Of a stretch of DNA of 64,000 nucleotides, positions 62,484 to 64,000 are shown piece by piece. This DNA is from Lepisosteus oculatus (taxonomy: Eukaryota; Chordata; Actinopteri; Semionotiformes; Lepisosteidae), in assembly GCF_040954835.1 (NCBI RefSeq), contig NC_090707.1, forward strand, positions 29,034,570-29,098,569. Reading direction: 5' to 3'. The translations under genes were made by a program, and so were the position numbers. How positions within the stretch are numbered: position 1 is the first letter of the stretch; every line of letters begins with the position of its first letter. The notes beneath the pieces were generated by a model that saw only the letters and a list, made by a program, of their open reading frames with translations, was not told where the DNA came from and did no database searches.

Positions 62484-63030
62484 GTGAATGCTTCAGAGCC
62501 GGTGCAAGCACCGACCGGACTGGACAAATTGACACGGTACCTGCTATGGCTGCTTGTATCTCTAATAAAACAAGGTCTGGGGACCACAAGGAAAACATCA
62601 TCCAGCACAACACAGGGTGGGGAGAGAGGGAGCTGGAGGAGAGGATCCGTGCGAACCTCAGAAGGATGATGAAGTGGAATGTCACCAAATGGAGTTTCTC
62701 CATGGCGAAGGAGAGCTGGAAAAGACTGTGGGCCCTGTACAGGGACTAAGGATGAAAAACCTGTTCCTTCTAGCTCCTGCAGGAGGACTGGACAACCACA
62801 TTTTCAGAGCCAAGACAGAAAAAAAGGCATGGACAACAGCAAGTAGTAGAGTTTGGTGGGACTCTCTTATCTAGTCCCAGAAACCACTTGCACAGCAAAC
62901 AGAATGAAAAAGGACAATCATCTTTTAAGAGCTTTTTTAAGTAGACATTTTAAGTTCTGTTACGGTATACACTCATTATAAGATTTACATATATTGCGCA
63001 ATAAAGTTTATTTTGAATAAAAAAGTAAAC
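62484..63030 (+). other. Unrecognised coding-like segment with poly(A)-type signal
   Basis: This is the GC-richest non-repetitive stretch nearby. A 113-codon frame (62408-62749) includes GWGERELEERIRANLRRMMK and SMAKESWKRLWALYRD, and ends in a stop. A second frame continues LFLLAPAGGLDNHIFR to 62874. A gcaataaagtttatttt signal lies at 62999. The basic, helical look and adjoining frame suggest a decayed ORF of a retroelement or retrocopy. I cannot assign a family, and it has no splice sites I would trust. Confidence 0.35.
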
Positions 63031-63039
63031 ATTTTAGAG

Positions 63040-63683
63040 ATACATTTTAAAAATGTCAGACCTTGTCACAGTCTTGTCCTTCAAAAGTTTAGAAGCGTAG
63101 ATGGGTTGAGAAATAATGATAGAACAGACACAATTACAATGAACTGCAAAGATTTTTTATTGTGAGGAACTGTGTTCCCAAAGTCCACATCCAAAAAAAT
63201 AAAACAAAGTGAAAAATACAAACCAACTCCAACAAAACCATAGTGCAAGAATATATACATTAATTGATTTAGAAAATAGATTGTTATACACCTTTCCCCA
63301 GTAAATACACAATTAAACGATTAAGATATTATTAACAAAAATAAAATGTCATTACTCCTTTTATGTACATACATATTTTTAACAAAACACTACCCCCTAT
63401 CAATGGTATCTTATAAATCAATCCACGCATACACAACCCTGGAACAGGCACTACTAAGCCAGCCACTGTTGCCATGCTAAGGTTAGGGTCCTACAGGTTG
63501 CGGGAGAAATAATTTTGCAGATGAGAACAAGGTGTTTACTTGAAACACGTGAGTTAAACACCAGTTTAGTTCATTTCACTTATAAAACAAAGAAAAACAG
63601 GTGTTTTGTTTCAGTTAGTTTAATTTTGACCATACATGAACAACCTTACTTTATTCTGTGTGTGCACCCACAAAGCAAGTAAA
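63040..63683. other. No gene seen
   Basis: AT-rich sequence without recognisable features. Confidence 0.5.
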
Positions 63684-64000
63684 TGTCACGATTATAGTCC
63701 CCCCTCCTTAAGGGTGCTCCAGCCCTTTCACGTGAGACTTTATTCTGTGCACCTGCTCCCTATTCCCAGCCCACCTTAAAAGCCAGGCGCTGACGCTCAC
63801 CCGGGCTCTGCATCTGATTTCCGTATCCTGCGAGTCCGGGACCTGGAAGCGCCTGGTCCCGTTAAGGTTTTAACCTCTGTTCCTGTTCCTGTTCCCTGTC
63901 CGCCGGTTCCGACCCGGCCTTCGTGGTTTTAATTCCCTTGTTTTGATGGATCTCCTGGTTTTGGACTTACTCATGTGTTTTTGGATACTCTAAGGATTAC
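63684..64000 (+). mobile_element. Probable LTR, cut by window end
   Basis: It starts TGTCACGATTATAG and turns abruptly GC- and pyrimidine-rich, with the cccaccttaaaagccagg TATA-like region typical of fish Gypsy-type LTRs. The start resembles 28146. The 3' end is outside the window. Confidence 0.5.

Overview
This window looks like a stretch of vertebrate, probably ray-finned fish, intronic DNA that is AT-rich and packed with transposable elements. The fish reading rests on the repeat repertoire: CR1/L2/Rex1-type LINEs with an FSDD reverse-transcriptase box, a Penelope-like element with a GIY-YIG nuclease, an R2-group LINE with a restriction-like endonuclease, an RTE/RTEX-type LINE, a Tc1/mariner transposon, a GTF2IRD2-type hAT, a 5S-rRNA-derived SINE, tRNA-derived SINEs and several solo LTRs. 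There are no operons, bacterial genes, CRISPR arrays or other prokaryotic systems. Species cannot be fixed from the sequence.

Only one host coding segment could be supported: a 111-bp exon on the minus strand at 24484-24594. It has good splice sites and encodes the start of a discoidin (F5/8 type C) domain of a contactin-associated protein, best matching CNTNAP5. The whole window is therefore probably inside the large introns flanking exon 2 of a cntnap5-like gene read right to left. Nearly everything else is repeat.

Layout. 1-2180: an inverted copy of a long repeat, interrupted by a 45/50-bp minisatellite that has a higher-order structure and switches strand near 1530. 2999-4396: solo LTR with target duplication. 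4400-8190: mosaic of one or two interspersed families, partly inverted against each other. 8190-10020: long repeat that recurs at 60080-61873. 10023-10488: solo LTR. 10605-13930: 5S SINE fragment, then a dead hAT transposase whose 3' half is tandemly duplicated. 14760-17640: family fragments and LINE tails. 19080-20622: LINE copy A. 22180-23700: Penelope-like element. 24484-24594: host exon. 25890-27261: LTR copy. 28146-31232: LTR, then LINE copy B. 34210-35950: RTE/RTEX LINE. 37975-41195: R2-group LINE. 41403-42899: Tc1 transposon with an open transposase. 45870-47040: LINE copy C. 47095-50600: tRNA-like repeats, a SINE and a LINE tail. 51690-53477: repeat family with two solo LTRs. 53480-57300: largely unique. 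57313-61873: interspersed families and duplicated blocks. 62480-63030: an unrecognised reading frame. 63684-64000: start of another LTR.

The most unusual pattern is a repeat family in which at least four different tRNA-like modules of about 72-79 bp sit between the same left and right flanks. A second is the minisatellite with a four-unit, about 185-bp higher-order period present in both orientations. The clearest evolutionary records are a solo LTR with a GTCTG duplication whose empty site is preserved in a paralogous repeat 36 kb away, and the young tandem duplication inside the hAT.
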